Assembly: GCA_041879415.1 (NCBI GenBank)
Contig: CP090851.1
Coordinates: 2,108,001-2,172,000, forward strand
Direction of reading: 5' to 3'
Length of the DNA: 64,000 nucleotides
Source of the DNA: Vibrio chagasii
GTDB lineage: Bacteria; Pseudomonadota; Gammaproteobacteria; Enterobacterales; Vibrionaceae
Part shown: piece by piece, positions 35,511 through 46,054 of the stretch
Position numbering within the stretch: the first letter of the stretch is position 1
Layout of the letters: the number at the start of each line of letters is the position of its first letter
Made by a program: the position numbers and the translations under genes
The notes under the pieces: generated by a model
What the model was told of the DNA's origin: nothing
The model's database searches: none
The model's input: only the letters and a program-made list of their open reading frames with translations

Positions 35511-36710
35511 ATGCCTATTTATATCCAAGACTGTGGTTTCCACTCAGCGCTAGGCTCAAGTATTACTGACATTCATGACTGCCTAAAAGGCGAACGTGAA
35601 CCGAACATGGTTGAAGTCAGTGATATGCTGAACGACGGCAAACACACTGTCGTTGGCAAAATCGCAGGTGCGCTACCAGAGGTTCCATCCACTCTCGTGA
35701 AGTATGCCACTCGCAACAACCAACTGGCGTTATCAGCTCTCAACCAAATCAAAGATTCTATTGAACTTGCCAAGGCACAATTTGGCGCAGACCGCATTGC
35801 TGTTGTTATAGGCACCAGTACCTCTGGTATCTCCGATGGTGAAGCGGCCTTCAAACAAAAACTGACAAACGGTGAGTTTCCAGAAGATTACCATTACTCA
35901 AAACAAGAGCTTGGGGACACTTCTGAGTTCGTTAGCCAATACTGCGCGTTAACGGGGCCAAACTATGTCATCTCTACGGCTTGCTCATCCAGCGGTCGCG
36001 TGTTTCTAACCGCCCAGCGCTTGTTAGATTCAGGCATGGCTGATGCCGTGTTAGTCGGTGGTGTGGATACCTTATGTAAGCTGACACTCAATGGTTTCCA
36101 TGGTCTTGAAGCCCTTTCAACTAAACATTGTAAGCCATTTAGCGAATCTCGAGATGGCATCAATATTGGTGAAGCAGCCGCATTTATGTTGCTCAGTAAA
36201 ACCAAGATCAAGCGTGTTCATTCTACTCCAAACACACCTCAAATTGCCTTATTAGGCTGTGGTGATAGCTCTGATGCACACCACATTTCAGCGCCTCATC
36301 CTGAAGGAAATGGCGCTGAACAAGCAATGAAAAAAGCTTTATATTCTGCACAGTTAACCGCAGAAGACATCGGTTACATCAATGCGCATGGTACAGCAAC
36401 GCCACTTAATGACTCGATGGAAAGTAAAGCCATCCATCGTATTTTTGCAAACAAGGTTCCCGTAAGTTCTACCAAGCCGTTAACCGGGCATACTCTAGGC
36501 GCAGCAAGTGCGATTGAGGCTGCAATTGCTTGGCATATTTTGAAATATGACTTACCGCTTCCCTTACAAAAATGTCAGGATAAAGCTGAAGATATTGAGG
36601 TTGATTTGGTAAACTGTTCCCAGAAACTTAAAGTAAAGAATATCTTAAGCAACTCGTTTGCTTTTGGTGGCAACAACATTAGCCTGATTTTTGGTGTAGT
36701 AAATGACTGA
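35511..36710 (+). CDS. apeO: beta-ketoacyl-ACP synthase ApeO
   Basis: 399 residues, FabF/KAS II-like. The nucleophile is Cys158 in VISTACSSSGRVFLTA; catalytic histidines are in YINAHGTATPLND and PLTGHTLGAASAIE. It is the active ketosynthase expected to pair with ApeC for chain elongation. It lies 5 bases after apeN and overlaps apeP by 8 bases. Confidence 0.92.
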   Translation: MPIYIQDCGFHSALGSSITDIHDCLKGEREPNMVEVSDMLNDGKHTVVGKIAGALPEVPSTLVKYATRNNQLALSALNQIKDSIELAKAQFGADRIAVVIGTSTSGISDGEAAFKQKLTNGEFPEDYHYSKQELGDTSEFVSQYCALTGPNYVISTACSSSGRVFLTAQRLLDSGMADAVLVGGVDTLCKLTLNGFHGLEALSTKHCKPFSESRDGINIGEAAAFMLLSKTKIKRVHSTPNTPQIALLGCGDSSDAHHISAPHPEGNGAEQAMKKALYSAQLTAEDIGYINAHGTATPLNDSMESKAIHRIFANKVPVSSTKPLTGHTLGAASAIEAAIAWHILKYDLPLPLQKCQDKAEDIEVDLVNCSQKLKVKNILSNSFAFGGNNISLIFGVVND

Positions 36711-37167
36711 TATCCCTTCTGTAGACCAACTTCTCCCTCACGATGATCCGATGATATTAATCGATCGTGCTATCAGCGTAGAGGCGTTGTCGATCCACTG
36801 TCAGGTCGATATTGGTGACCATAATCTGTTCTTTAATGCCGAATCTCAAACGGTCCCAGCTTATGTTGGCATCGAGTTTATGGCGCAGTCTGTAGCGGCA
36901 TGGTCTGGATACCATGCGCTGAAAAACGGCACCACTCCCCCTATCGGTTTCCTACTTGGATCTCGTCGCTATAAATCACTGTGTGATGAGTTTACTCAAG
37001 GTCAGACCCTCGATATCTACGCCGAACAGCTTATGGAAGACAGTGGTATGGCCGTATTTACTGCAAGAGTCGAAGACCAAGGCGAGTTGGTAGCTCAATG
37101 CCAACTCAATGTTTACGTGCCAACCGAACAAAAATTACAAGAAATGAAAACTAGGAGCCCATCATGA
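36703..37167 (+). CDS. apeP: 3-hydroxyacyl-ACP dehydratase ApeP
   Basis: 154 residues, hotdog fold, of the FabA/Z-like class seen in APE clusters. The sequence begins with VDQLLPHDDPMILIDRAI, and the active-site region is VGIEFMAQSVAAWSGYHAL. Works with ketoreductase ApeQ to set each double bond. Coupled by overlaps to apeO and apeQ. Confidence 0.92.
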   Translation: MTDIPSVDQLLPHDDPMILIDRAISVEALSIHCQVDIGDHNLFFNAESQTVPAYVGIEFMAQSVAAWSGYHALKNGTTPPIGFLLGSRRYKSLCDEFTQGQTLDIYAEQLMEDSGMAVFTARVEDQGELVAQCQLNVYVPTEQKLQEMKTRSPS

Positions 37168-37889
37168 CCCGTCAGGTTTTAGTCACTGGTGCCAGCAAAG
37201 GCATTGGTAAAGCGATCGCTATTCAACTCGCGAAAGACGGATTTGAAATCGCCGTTCATTACATGGGTGACAAGCAAGGTGCTGAAGAGACTCTACAATC
37301 GATCACCGAGCAAGGTGGCGCTGGACGTCTTATCCAATTTGATATCAGCAACCGCAACGAATGTCGTGAAAAGCTAGAGTCTGATATTGCTGAACATGGC
37401 GCTTACTACGGCGTGGTAAACAACGCAGGTATTACTCGCGACACGGCATTCCCTGCTATGACAGAAGAAGAGTGGGATGGCGTGATCCATACCAACCTAG
37501 ACAGCTTCTACAACGTACTTCACCCTTGCGTGATGCCTATGGTGCAAAAGCGTAAAGGTGGCCGTATCGTCACTCTAGCATCTGTATCAGGCATTATGGG
37601 GAACCGTGGTCAAACTAACTATGCTGCTGCAAAAGCGGGGGTGATTGGCGCGACTAAGTCTCTTGCTCTAGAACTCGCAAAACGCAAGATCACTGTAAAC
37701 TGTGTCGCTCCTGGCTTAATTGACACCGGTATGGTTGACGAGCACGTGAAAGATCACGCGCTTCCTCAAGTACCACTGCGCCGAATGGGTGAGCCGGAAG
37801 AAGTGGCTGGCCTAGTGAGCTACCTAATGTCGGATATTGCAGGCTACGTAACTCGCCAAGTGATTTCAGTAAATGGAGGCTTAGTATGA
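37164..37889 (+). CDS. apeQ: 3-ketoacyl-ACP reductase ApeQ (FabG-like)
   Basis: 241-residue short-chain dehydrogenase. The NADPH motif TGASKGIG is at 8-15, NNAG at 86-89, and the catalytic Ser140, Tyr153 and Lys157 are all present (TLASVSGIMGNRGQTNYAAA). Reduces the beta-keto group after each condensation. AGGAGCCC precedes the ATG; the ATG overlaps the apeP stop. Confidence 0.95.
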   Translation: MTRQVLVTGASKGIGKAIAIQLAKDGFEIAVHYMGDKQGAEETLQSITEQGGAGRLIQFDISNRNECREKLESDIAEHGAYYGVVNNAGITRDTAFPAMTEEEWDGVIHTNLDSFYNVLHPCVMPMVQKRKGGRIVTLASVSGIMGNRGQTNYAAAKAGVIGATKSLALELAKRKITVNCVAPGLIDTGMVDEHVKDHALPQVPLRRMGEPEEVAGLVSYLMSDIAGYVTRQVISVNGGLV

Positions 37890-39109
37890 CCCGCCGCGTT
37901 GTTGTAACTGGAATGTCTGGTGTTACTGCTTTTGGTAACGACTGGCAACAGATAGAGCCTAAACTAAAGGCCTGTGAAAATGCGACCCAGTATATGCCAA
38001 GCTTCGAGCAATATGATGGTCTCAACACTAAGCTTGCAGCACCTATTGATGACTTCCAACTGCCTAAACACTACAAGCGTAAGCAAGTACGTGGCATGGG
38101 CCGAGTATCACGCTTAGCAACCGTTGCTACTGAGAATGCATTGGAGCAAGCTGGCTTAATTGGTCATGATGTACTGACCAATGGTGAGACTGGTATCGCT
38201 TACGGCTCTTCAACCGGCAGTACCGATGCGGTTGGTGCGTTTGGTGTGATGCTGAATGAGAAGTCTACACGAGCAATCACAGCAACCACTTACGTTCAAA
38301 TGATGCCGCACACTGCAGCAGTTAACGTAGGTCTGTTCTTTGGACTGCGTGGCCGCGTGATTCCCACCAGCAGTGCATGTACTTCTGGAAGCCAAGCTAT
38401 TGGTTACGCCTATGAAGCGATCAAGCATGGTTACCAAACCGTAATGGTTGCTGGCGGTGGCGAAGAGCTATGCCCAACTGAGTCTGCCGTTTTCGATACC
38501 CTTTTCGCTACCAGTTTAAAAAACGACACACCTAAGAAATCCCCTAGCCCATACGACTGCGAGCGTGATGGTTTGGTTATCGGCGAAGGTGCCGGAACCC
38601 TGATCCTTGAAGAGTACGAACATGCGGTTGCTCGCGGCGCAAAAATCTATGCAGAAATCATTGGTTTCGCTAGCAACTGCGATGCTGCTCATGTCACTCA
38701 ACCTCAGATGGAAACCATGCAAATATGTATGGAAAAAGCATTGAGAGACGCACAACTTCCAGCAGAGAAGATTGGTTACGTTTCTGCTCATGGCACTGCG
38801 ACTGAAAAAGGCGACATTGCAGAGAGTAATGCAACAGCGAATATCTTTGGTGAAGTGCCTATTAGCTCTCTTAAGAGTTACTTTGGTCATACACTTGGCG
38901 CATGTGGTGCGATTGAAGCGTGGTTAAGCCTTGAGATGATGCACAGCGGTTGGTTCAGCCCAACCCTAAACCTAGAGAATGTCGATGAACAGTGCGGCAA
39001 GCTCGATTACATCACGGGCTCAGGTCGCGAACTGGATGTTGAATATCTGATGAGCAATAACTTTGCCTTTGGTGGTATCAACACCTCTATCATCTTCAAG
39101 AAAATCTAG
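37886..39109 (+). CDS. apeR: beta-ketoacyl-ACP synthase ApeR (FabF-like)
   Basis: 407 residues with Cys165 in RVIPTSSACTSGSQAIGYAY, and histidines in YVSAHGTATEKGDI and KSYFGHTLGACGAIE. Full-length, catalytically complete ketosynthase. In characterised APE systems this third KS is thought to act at initiation. Its ATG overlaps the apeQ stop (ATGA). Confidence 0.93.
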   Translation: MTRRVVVTGMSGVTAFGNDWQQIEPKLKACENATQYMPSFEQYDGLNTKLAAPIDDFQLPKHYKRKQVRGMGRVSRLATVATENALEQAGLIGHDVLTNGETGIAYGSSTGSTDAVGAFGVMLNEKSTRAITATTYVQMMPHTAAVNVGLFFGLRGRVIPTSSACTSGSQAIGYAYEAIKHGYQTVMVAGGGEELCPTESAVFDTLFATSLKNDTPKKSPSPYDCERDGLVIGEGAGTLILEEYEHAVARGAKIYAEIIGFASNCDAAHVTQPQMETMQICMEKALRDAQLPAEKIGYVSAHGTATEKGDIAESNATANIFGEVPISSLKSYFGHTLGACGAIEAWLSLEMMHSGWFSPTLNLENVDEQCGKLDYITGSGRELDVEYLMSNNFAFGGINTSIIFKKI

Positions 39110-39117
39110 GATAGATA

Positions 39118-39582
39118 ATGAAAAACTGGTTAGCCGTTGCTGCTGTCACTTTACTCGCAGGTTGTAGTGCTCCTAAGTATTCAGGAAACGCACTGCCAGA
39201 AGCGAACAACATTAAAAACATCACCATCGTAGAGGACACCAAAACACGCACTGTGTTTCTTGATTCGATGCTCGACTGGTGTTTGAACAACCAAGTAAAG
39301 TGTAAGGTTGTCGCAGACGGTTCTGAACACAAGCCTGAAGAAGTCACGCTAGATTACGTATCTCGTTGGAGCTGGGATTTGAGAACCTTTGTAGCAGACG
39401 CAAAGATCTCAGCTTATCAAGATCAACAGCGCGTTGGTAACGTAGAGTTTAAGGCGCCAAATAGCGGCAACTTTTCCAAGTTTGGTGACGATATGGAACG
39501 CATCAAAGCGATGATGGATATCTTGTTCGATAAGAAATCAGCCGCGCAAGCAACTCAAATGATTGCCGACGACCAGCTATAG
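39118..39582 (+). CDS. lipoprotein of unknown function at the end of the APE operon
   Basis: 154 residues; signal MKNWLAVAAVTLLAGC (Cys16). The mature domain contains a Trp-rich strand (VTLDYVSRWSWDLRTFVADA) and a helix with DDMERIKAMMDILFDKKSAA. It resembles a family of small Shewanella/Vibrio lipoproteins of unknown role. It is 8 bases after apeR, just before the terminator, so it is cotranscribed with the cluster; whether it serves APE export is unknown. Confidence 0.82.
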   Translation: MKNWLAVAAVTLLAGCSAPKYSGNALPEANNIKNITIVEDTKTRTVFLDSMLDWCLNNQVKCKVVADGSEHKPEEVTLDYVSRWSWDLRTFVADAKISAYQDQQRVGNVEFKAPNSGNFSKFGDDMERIKAMMDILFDKKSAAQATQMIADDQL

Positions 39583-39636
39583 CAAAGTAATTTAGACAAT
39601 AAACGAAGTTGTTTAGACAATAAAAGTTGAGACAAA

Positions 39637-39675
39637 TAAAAAGGGTCAGTAACCAAGTTACTGACCCTTTTTTGA
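39637..39675. terminator. bidirectional terminator between the APE operon and gltX
   Basis: 14-bp stem AAAGGGTCAGTAAC / GTTACTGACCCTTT with a 3-base loop, an A-run before and TTTTTT after it. It serves both convergent operons. Confidence 0.9.
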
Positions 39676-39692
39676 ATCTAACAACTGCTCAA

Positions 39693-41120
39693 TTAAGCGT
39701 TAGCTTCACGCTCTGCGATAAACTCAAGAGCCATCTTAATGCGAGCGATTACGCGCTCTTTACCAACAAGCTCCATCACAGCATCAACAGAAGGAGACTG
39801 ACCGCCGCCTGTTACTGCTACGCGAAGTGGCATACCGATTTTACCCATGCCGATCTCTAGCTCTTCACATACTGCTGCAATCACACCGTCTTTGATGTTT
39901 GCCGTTGTGAACTCTTCAAGTGCTTCAACCTTAGCAAGAGCAAGCTCTAATGGGCCTTTAGCAACACCACGTAGGTGCTTCTTAGCTGCGCCAGCTTCAA
40001 ACTCAGAGAAATCTTCGTAGAAGTAACGAGACTGCTCAGCAAGTTCGATAAGTGTGTTACAACGCTCGCCAACTAGCTTGATCACTTCAGTGATAGCAGG
40101 GCCGTTTGTTGTATCGATCTTCTGTGCGTCTAGGTGCCATTGCAGGTATTTTGCAACGTACTCAGGCTCAGAAGTTTTGATGTAATGGTTGTTCAACCAA
40201 AGTAGCTTTTCAGTGTTGAATGCAGATGCAGACTTGCTGATTGCGTTCAGGCTGAAGAACTCGATCATCTCTTCTTGAGAGAAAATCTCTTGGTCACCGT
40301 GAGACCAACCTAAACGAACAAGGTAGTTGTTAAGTGCGTTAGGTAGGTAACCTTCGTCGCGGTATTGCATTACCGATACAGCGCCGTGACGCTTAGACAG
40401 TTTCGCACCGTCATCACCTAGGATCATTGCACAGTGAGCGAAAGTTGGAACGGGCGCGCCTAGTGCTTCGTAGATGTTGATTTGACGAGGTGTGTTGTTG
40501 ATGTGGTCTTCACCGCGAACAACGTGTGTGATACCCATGTCCCAGTCATCCACTACTACTACGAAGTTGTAAGTAGGAGCACCGTCTGTACGACGAATGA
40601 TCAGGTCATCAAGTTGGCTGTTAGAAATTTCAATGCGACCACGGATTTGGTCATCAAATACTACACTGCCTTCTTTAGGGTTGCGGAAACGGATAACGCA
40701 CGCATCGCCTTCTTGTGCTGCTTCGTTAGCGGCAATAATTTTAGGGTGGTTCGCATCGTAACGAGCCATCTCTTTGTTTGCTTCTTGCTCTGCACGAATT
40801 TCATCAAGCAGCTCTTTAGACGCGTAGCATTTGTATGCTTTGTCTTCAGCTAGAAGCTTATCAACCATTTCGTTGTAACGGTCAAAACGCTTAGATTGGT
40901 AGTAAGGACCTTCGTCCCATTCCATACCCATCCATTGCATGCCTTCTAGAATTGCATCAACCGCTTCTTGAGAGTTTCGCTCAAGGTCTGTGTCTTCGAT
41001 ACGTAGAACGAATTCACCGCCTTGGTTTTTAGCGAATAGCCAAGAGTAAAGTGCAGTACGTGCACCACCAACGTGAAGATAGCCAGTTGGGCTAGGAGCA
41101 AAACGAGTTTTAACCGTCAT
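39693..41120 (-). CDS. gltX: glutamyl-tRNA synthetase
   Basis: Charges tRNA-Glu, 475 residues. Class I motifs: the HIGH-like [16 protein letters not shown] (HVGG, about 11-26) and the KMSKS-like [10 protein letters not shown]. The C-terminal anticodon-binding domain (about 320-475) is complete. The start [13 protein letters not shown] at 41120 agrees with the family. Stand-alone gene with its own promoter and terminator. Confidence 0.98.
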   Translation of the reverse strand: MTVKTRFAPSPTGYLHVGGARTALYSWLFAKNQGGEFVLRIEDTDLERNSQEAVDAILEGMQWMGMEWDEGPYYQSKRFDRYNEMVDKLLAEDKAYKCYASKELLDEIRAEQEANKEMARYDANHPKIIAANEAAQEGDACVIRFRNPKEGSVVFDDQIRGRIEISNSQLDDLIIRRTDGAPTYNFVVVVDDWDMGITHVVRGEDHINNTPRQINIYEALGAPVPTFAHCAMILGDDGAKLSKRHGAVSVMQYRDEGYLPNALNNYLVRLGWSHGDQEIFSQEEMIEFFSLNAISKSASAFNTEKLLWLNNHYIKTSEPEYVAKYLQWHLDAQKIDTTNGPAITEVIKLVGERCNTLIELAEQSRYFYEDFSEFEAGAAKKHLRGVAKGPLELALAKVEALEEFTTANIKDGVIAAVCEELEIGMGKIGMPLRVAVTGGGQSPSVDAVMELVGKERVIARIKMALEFIAEREANA

Positions 41121-41157
41121 TTAAATACCTTGATTATGTAGGTGATTCTTTTAGTGG

Positions 41158-41185
41158 AGCCTATTACAGGGCCTGCAATAGTCAA
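41158..41185 (-). promoter_or_regulatory. possible sigma-70 promoter of gltX
   Basis: Minus strand TTGACT, 16 bases, TAGGCT, 38 bases or more upstream of the ATG. The -35 is good and the -10 mediocre. The rest of the 300-base gap 41121-41420 shows no gene or RNA. Confidence 0.4.
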
Positions 41186-41424
41186 CCATCACTAAATTTT
41201 GGGCGCTATTTTATCACCACCGCTTAAATCTACAATCAGTAGTGAATGATTAATGTGCTGTTGTTGTACGAAAGCCGTTATTGAAAGAGCAATTACGCCC
41301 TTAAAGTCGTAAATCAATAGTCTTAGCCAGTAGATTATAGCCGCACATTCTTAATTTCCCTCTTCCATCCCTGACTGAAACCACCAGCTAACACACCACC
41401 AAGATCAAATTCTTGAATTTATGT

Positions 41425-41455
41425 TTGACCTTACCCTTACGGGAAGGTTTATGTT
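41425..41455 (+). promoter_or_regulatory. CueR-type (MerR family) copper promoter of copA
   Basis: TTGACC, then a 19-base spacer containing the interrupted palindrome ACC-TTACCCTTACGGGAAGGT (ACCTT/AAGGT arms), then TATGTT. The overlong 19-base spacer and the palindrome centred in it are the mark of CueR promoters for copper ATPases. The cueR gene itself is not in this window. Confidence 0.85.
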
Positions 41456-41483
41456 AGGCGTAGATGAGAATTGGAGTATCGAT

Positions 41484-44234
41484 ATGAATCACTACACAAC
41501 CGCGCTCAACGGCCTAAATTGCATGGGTTGTGCGAAGAAAGTCCGCACACTGTTTAGCGATCTCGACAGCACGACTATCAATGACATCTCGCCGACCTAC
41601 ATCGATATTTCGACTCCTTCTAGTTACATTGAGCTCAACGAACAGTTAGCAACGCTTGGTTATTCTATGGGTAATCAGCTGCACCTTTCGCTATCCGGTC
41701 TTAATTGCGGCAAATGCGTGAGCAAACTGACTCAAGCGCTTGAACAAACTAGTCAAGCATCAAGCCTAGAAGTCAGCAAACAAGAATTATCACTGGTCAC
41801 TTTGCTTTCTGAGTCCGAGGTCATTGAGCTGGTCGAAAGCGTCGGTTATCACGCAGCCCCCGACTCTAAATCTCATAAACAGTCACCAAGTTCAGATTTA
41901 GAAGAAGATAAAAAACCAGCCTCCACAGTTACAACGCCAACTGAACCCGTTGCAAGTCAATATACTTATCACCTTGTTCTTGAGGGGATGACGTGCGCGA
42001 GTTGCGTTTCTTCGGTCGAAAAAGCACTGAAAAAGAACGAGTTCGTCGATCAAGCTCAGATCAACCTTGCCGAGCAAACAGCCTTAGTTTTCACCTCTCA
42101 AACACGTGATCTTATTGAAAACAAGCTTATCCAATCGGTGAAAGCCGCAGGTTATGGCGCTGAGTTTGTTGATGATGCGGCAACACAACAACAAAAACAG
42201 CAAGAGCAACAACTTCGCACTCAACAGGCCTTCCTGAAAAATTCAGTGAGTGCGCTACTACTTGGCGGACCATTAATGGCATGGGGCGTCTTCGGTGGCA
42301 GCATGACCATTGCGACAGTTAACGACCAACTAGCATGGGGGTTAATCGGTGTGGTTTGCTTGGTGTTGTTAGCCACTTCTGGACGCAGCTTCTTCACTAA
42401 CGCGTGGCAATCCTTAATGCACAAACGCGCGACCATGGACACGCTAGTTGCTCTGGGTACAGGCGCAGCATGGTTCTACTCAATGTTGGTTGTGCTCATT
42501 CCATCATGGTTCCCCGAAGCCTCTCGCCACGTCTATTTTGAGGCGAGCGCGATGATCATTGGCCTTATTTCTTTGGGTCACTACATCGAGGCCAAAGCCA
42601 AAGCTCGTACTACAAAATCGTTGCAAGCACTGATTAATTTACAGCCTCAAAAAGCGATGGTTATCGTCGATGGCAAAGAGCAAATCATTGCTGTAGAGGC
42701 TATCCAAGTGGGTATGCAGATACGCGTCAAACCAGGGGAGAAAGTACCGGTAGATGGTGTTGTGGTATCAGGAGAGTCTTACATCGATGAATCCATGCTG
42801 ACTGGTGAGCCGCTTCCCAACGTAAAATCGGTTAATGATAGTGTTTCAGCAGGTACTATTAATGGTGATGGAAGCTTAATTATTGAAGCGACAGGAATTG
42901 GCTCGAGCACTATGTTGGCTCGCATCATCCAGATGGTTCGCCAAGCACAAAGCAGTAAACCTGCAATTGCCAAGCTTGCCGATTCTATCTCTTCTGTTTT
43001 CGTTCCTGTTGTCGTCACGATCGCAGCCGTTGCTGCCCTAGTGTGGTTCTTTGTTGGTCCGCAACCAAGTGCAAGCTACATGCTTGTCGTATCAACGACT
43101 GTGCTGATCATCGCTTGTCCGTGTGCTCTAGGCCTTGCCACGCCGCTTTCTGTTACAGTAGGTGTAGGCAAAGCTGCTGAGTTTGGCGTTCTAATCAAAG
43201 ATGCTGATGTGTTGCAGTCAGCGAGTAAAATCGATGCAGTGGTATTTGATAAGACGGGTACCCTAACCCAAGGTAAACCAAGCGTTCAACAGGCCTTTTA
43301 TCAAAACCTAGCAGAACAAGAACTGCTGACTTACGCCTATTCGGTTGAAGTTGGTTCAGAACACCCGCTTGCCAAAGCCGTTTGCCAGTATGCCGAGAAC
43401 TTAGAAGTTTCAGTACTCCCACACAGCGACTTTGAAAACCGCCGAGGCCTTGGTGTACAAGCCAACATTAACGGCAAACACGTTCAAGTCGGCTCTTTGA
43501 AATACCTAACCCAACTCGGTATTGATACTCAAGTAGGCCGTGACTTTATTGAACTTTGCCGCACACAAGCATGGACGCCAATTTTCGTTGTCATCGACCA
43601 AAAACTGGAAGGCATATTAGGCATTTCAGACGCATTAAAAATAGATAGCAAACAAGCGATTGCTCAACTAAAATCCGCCGGAATTCACACAGTGCTACTC
43701 ACTGGCGACAACGACTCGGTTGCTCAAGCGATTGGCAAAAGCGTCGGTATCGATGAGGTGATCTCTGAAGTACTTCCAGAGCAGAAAGCGCAACATATTG
43801 TTCAGCTTCAACAACAATATAAGAGTGTAGCAATGGTTGGAGACGGTATAAACGACGCACCTGCACTGGCTCAAGCCGATATAGGTATTGCCATGGGCAG
43901 TGGCAGTGATGTGGCGATCGAGAGTGCACAAATGACACTTCTCAACTCGTCACCTCTCTCTGTTAGTAATGCGATAGAACTGTCCCAAGCAACGGTGAGA
44001 AACATGAAGCAAAATCTCTTTGGAGCCTTCATCTACAACTCGCTAGGCATTCCTATCGCGGCTGGTGTGCTCTACCCGTTTTTCGGATTTCTACTCAGCC
44101 CAGTGGTGGCAGGCGCAGCGATGGCGATGTCATCCATTACTGTGGTAAGTAATGCCAATAGACTGAGACTGTTCAAACCGACCCATTCTAATATCAACAA
44201 TAATCATATTCATGAGGTTAGCCATGATTCGTAA
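41484..44234 (+). CDS. copA: copper-exporting P1B-type ATPase CopA
   Basis: 916 residues. Three N-terminal heavy-metal domains carry Cys pairs at 13/16, 75/78 and 171/174 (CMGC, CGKC, CASC); the second and third are separated by a Ser/Glu-rich linker. The ATPase core has the membrane CPC motif in [13 protein letters not shown], the phosphorylation site DKTGTLTQG, the HP motif in SEHPLAKAV and the hinge [12 protein letters not shown]. It pumps Cu(I) to the periplasm. The start at 41484 has GGAG upstream; the more upstream in-frame ATG at 41421 lies before the promoter and cannot be used. Confidence 0.95.
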   Translation: MNHYTTALNGLNCMGCAKKVRTLFSDLDSTTINDISPTYIDISTPSSYIELNEQLATLGYSMGNQLHLSLSGLNCGKCVSKLTQALEQTSQASSLEVSKQELSLVTLLSESEVIELVESVGYHAAPDSKSHKQSPSSDLEEDKKPASTVTTPTEPVASQYTYHLVLEGMTCASCVSSVEKALKKNEFVDQAQINLAEQTALVFTSQTRDLIENKLIQSVKAAGYGAEFVDDAATQQQKQQEQQLRTQQAFLKNSVSALLLGGPLMAWGVFGGSMTIATVNDQLAWGLIGVVCLVLLATSGRSFFTNAWQSLMHKRATMDTLVALGTGAAWFYSMLVVLIPSWFPEASRHVYFEASAMIIGLISLGHYIEAKAKARTTKSLQALINLQPQKAMVIVDGKEQIIAVEAIQVGMQIRVKPGEKVPVDGVVVSGESYIDESMLTGEPLPNVKSVNDSVSAGTINGDGSLIIEATGIGSSTMLARIIQMVRQAQSSKPAIAKLADSISSVFVPVVVTIAAVAALVWFFVGPQPSASYMLVVSTTVLIIACPCALGLATPLSVTVGVGKAAEFGVLIKDADVLQSASKIDAVVFDKTGTLTQGKPSVQQAFYQNLAEQELLTYAYSVEVGSEHPLAKAVCQYAENLEVSVLPHSDFENRRGLGVQANINGKHVQVGSLKYLTQLGIDTQVGRDFIELCRTQAWTPIFVVIDQKLEGILGISDALKIDSKQAIAQLKSAGIHTVLLTGDNDSVAQAIGKSVGIDEVISEVLPEQKAQHIVQLQQQYKSVAMVGDGINDAPALAQADIGIAMGSGSDVAIESAQMTLLNSSPLSVSNAIELSQATVRNMKQNLFGAFIYNSLGIPIAAGVLYPFFGFLLSPVVAGAAMAMSSITVVSNANRLRLFKPTHSNINNNHIHEVSHDS

Positions 44235-44664
44235 AATTATGACTCTTACTGCACTCGCTGCAATTTCAGGACAAGCTCTCGCAACTGATGTTCTAAACCA
44301 TAAATCACCATACTGCGGCTGTTGTACAGAATGGACCGAGCACATGCGTGATGCTGGTTTCGATGTAACAGAGAAGCTCCACGATGATATGAACCCAATC
44401 AAGCAAAAGCTAGGGGTAACACCTGAGCTAGCATCTTGTCACACAGCAGAGATTGACGGTTACGTATTTGAAGGGCACATCCCAGCAGAAGACGTGAAAG
44501 CCTTTTTAGAAAACCCACCACGTAATGCGATCGGTTTAGCAGTACCGGGAATGCCAATGGGCTCTCCAGGTATGGAGTATGGCGATAAGAAAGACGAATA
44601 CTCGGTGTATGCGTTTAATGACAAAGGTCAGGTGTTTGAATACCGTCATTACAAAGGTAACTAA
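44224..44664 (+). CDS. DUF411 periplasmic metal-binding protein
   Basis: 146 residues. Signal peptide ending at QALA (about 18). The conserved [20 protein letters not shown] holds the CxCC metal-site motif, followed by a Cys-His pair in [23 protein letters not shown]411 proteins are linked to copper resistance; this one overlaps the copA stop by 11 bases, so both answer the same CueR-type promoter. Start ATG at 44224 with GAGG six bases before it. Confidence 0.9.
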   Translation: MIRKIMTLTALAAISGQALATDVLNHKSPYCGCCTEWTEHMRDAGFDVTEKLHDDMNPIKQKLGVTPELASCHTAEIDGYVFEGHIPAEDVKAFLENPPRNAIGLAVPGMPMGSPGMEYGDKKDEYSVYAFNDKGQVFEYRHYKGN

Positions 44665-44698
44665 AGTACGCCCTAACTAGAAATGAAAGCATAAAAAT

Positions 44699-44757
44699 AG
44701 AGCCTAGTATTAAGTAAACCCAAGACAGTGGTTTACTTACTAGGCTCTTTGCTTTTG
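44699..44757 (+). terminator. terminator of the copA operon
   Basis: Long hairpin: AGAGCCTAGTA..AAGTAAACC and GGTTTACTTACTAGGCTCT with a 9-base loop and a small bulge, followed by TTGCTTTT. Confidence 0.75.
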
Positions 44758-44895
44758 GACAGTAAAGCAAATCTTGTCGCGACACCAACCGGGCTGTTAG
44801 TGCCGCTCAATCCCCTCGCTCATTCACGAAGGAAGTGCTTAGGCAAAGATTATTTAGCGAATAGCCTCGTTGACTAAGCCACTAAGTAAATCAGC

Positions 44896-45588
44896 TTAGA
44901 AGCCGTAAGAAGCACCGAATACGAATGCGTTGTTCTGCTTAGAATCACCATTTGCGAAATCTACACCGTTAGCTTGGCTACGGAACTCGAAGTAAGGCTG
45001 TACGCCTTGACGAGTCCATGTTGCACGTAACTCGTGGTCCATCGCTTCAGCTTCGATCATGTAAACGTTGTTGTAGCTAAGTGCTAGGTCTTCGTTCACT
45101 GTGTATGCAATGCGGTTATCCATACGGTAGTCAGTATCTGCATTAGCAGAAGTATCATCGATGTGTGCACGAGTACGGTTGCTGATAGAGATACCGTTAT
45201 CGAAGTTGTAGCCGATCTTAACTAATGGACGGAACTGGATGCTCTCGCCTGCAGAGAATAGGTGTTGGTAACCAGCAGCAACCCATAGATTGTCAGTGAT
45301 GTTGAAAGATTGCTCACCACCTACAGTAATACCAGGAGTAGTATTACCCACACCGCCGTTTTCAGTTTCAAGCTTACCCAGTTGGATACCGTCAAACTCA
45401 GAGTAAACCGTGAAGCCGCCTAGAGAGTTATCAAACGTGTGGCCGGCTTCTAGCGTAGAAGTCATGTCAGAACCGTGGATACGGCCATCGTCGTGAATTT
45501 GGATGTTACCTGTTACGTAAGAAGAACCAGCAAAAGCACTAGAAGCGAAAGCAAGAGAAAGAGCACTTAGAGCGATAATTTTTTTCAT
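44896..45588 (-). CDS. KdgM-family oligosaccharide porin
   Basis: 230 residues. Signal MKKIIALSALSLAFASSAFA (cleaved after residue 20); the rest is alternating amphipathic beta strands ending in the outer-membrane C-terminal Phe (VFGASYGF). It resembles the small monomeric porins of the KdgM/NanC type that take up acidic oligosaccharides such as oligogalacturonate. No pectin, alginate or sialate genes lie nearby, so the substrate is unknown. Start at 45588 agrees with the signal peptide; a longer in-frame start would add an implausible charged extension. Confidence 0.82.
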   Translation of the reverse strand: MKKIIALSALSLAFASSAFAGSSYVTGNIQIHDDGRIHGSDMTSTLEAGHTFDNSLGGFTVYSEFDGIQLGKLETENGGVGNTTPGITVGGEQSFNITDNLWVAAGYQHLFSAGESIQFRPLVKIGYNFDNGISISNRTRAHIDDTSANADTDYRMDNRIAYTVNEDLALSYNNVYMIEAEAMDHELRATWTRQGVQPYFEFRSQANGVDFANGDSKQNNAFVFGASYGF

Positions 45589-46053
45589 AGTAAACTGCCT
45601 TAGTTTGATTTTTTCAGCGGCATATCTTCGGTACATCATTCACCTTCACCGCTTGAGTAATTGGTAGCCTCCCTGGCATGAAATCTATGTTGCTCGAATT
45701 AATTTGCGTTTCAAAATAAAAGAACCAACAGAGTGATCCTTCTCACTATCAAAAAAAGACAAGATATTTAACACAACAAAATCAATAACTTAAAAATATA
45801 AAAATTGATAAAAAGCTAAAGAACAGAAAACAAACAGATCGGGATCACATTATTTCACGAAGAAAAATTAGATTTAGATAGTTGAATCACATCTGATTTA
45901 GAGTTTTTTATTGGGGACTTATTTTTTGAAGAGAATAATGAGAGGCTCGTCACTTTTGGGATTAAAGTCACCTTATGTGCATTGTTGATGATATAAACAA
46001 ACAAGATTTCTATATGTTTCTGTTTTGGATATGCACCTAATTCGCAGCAAACA
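45589..46053. other. intergenic region upstream of the KdgM-type porin gene
   Basis: About 465 bases, AT-rich, with no coding signal. It must contain the porin promoter. Two TCACAT sequences (about 45851-45856 and 45888-45893) could be CRP half-sites but neither has a matching TGTGA arm at the right distance, so no operator is called. Confidence 0.5.
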
Positions 46054-46054
46054 A

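Noticed and set aside
37690..38028. Antisense 112-residue frame across apeQ/apeR
   Set aside because: It is a shadow of two well-supported overlapping genes and lacks a ribosome site.
40482..40853. 123-residue frame opposite gltX
   Set aside because: Cys/Val-rich composition typical of antisense frames; gltX is certain on the other strand.
45840..45900. CRP operator upstream of the KdgM-type porin
   Set aside because: Only single TCACA half-sites are present; the opposite TGTGA arm at six bases is missing.
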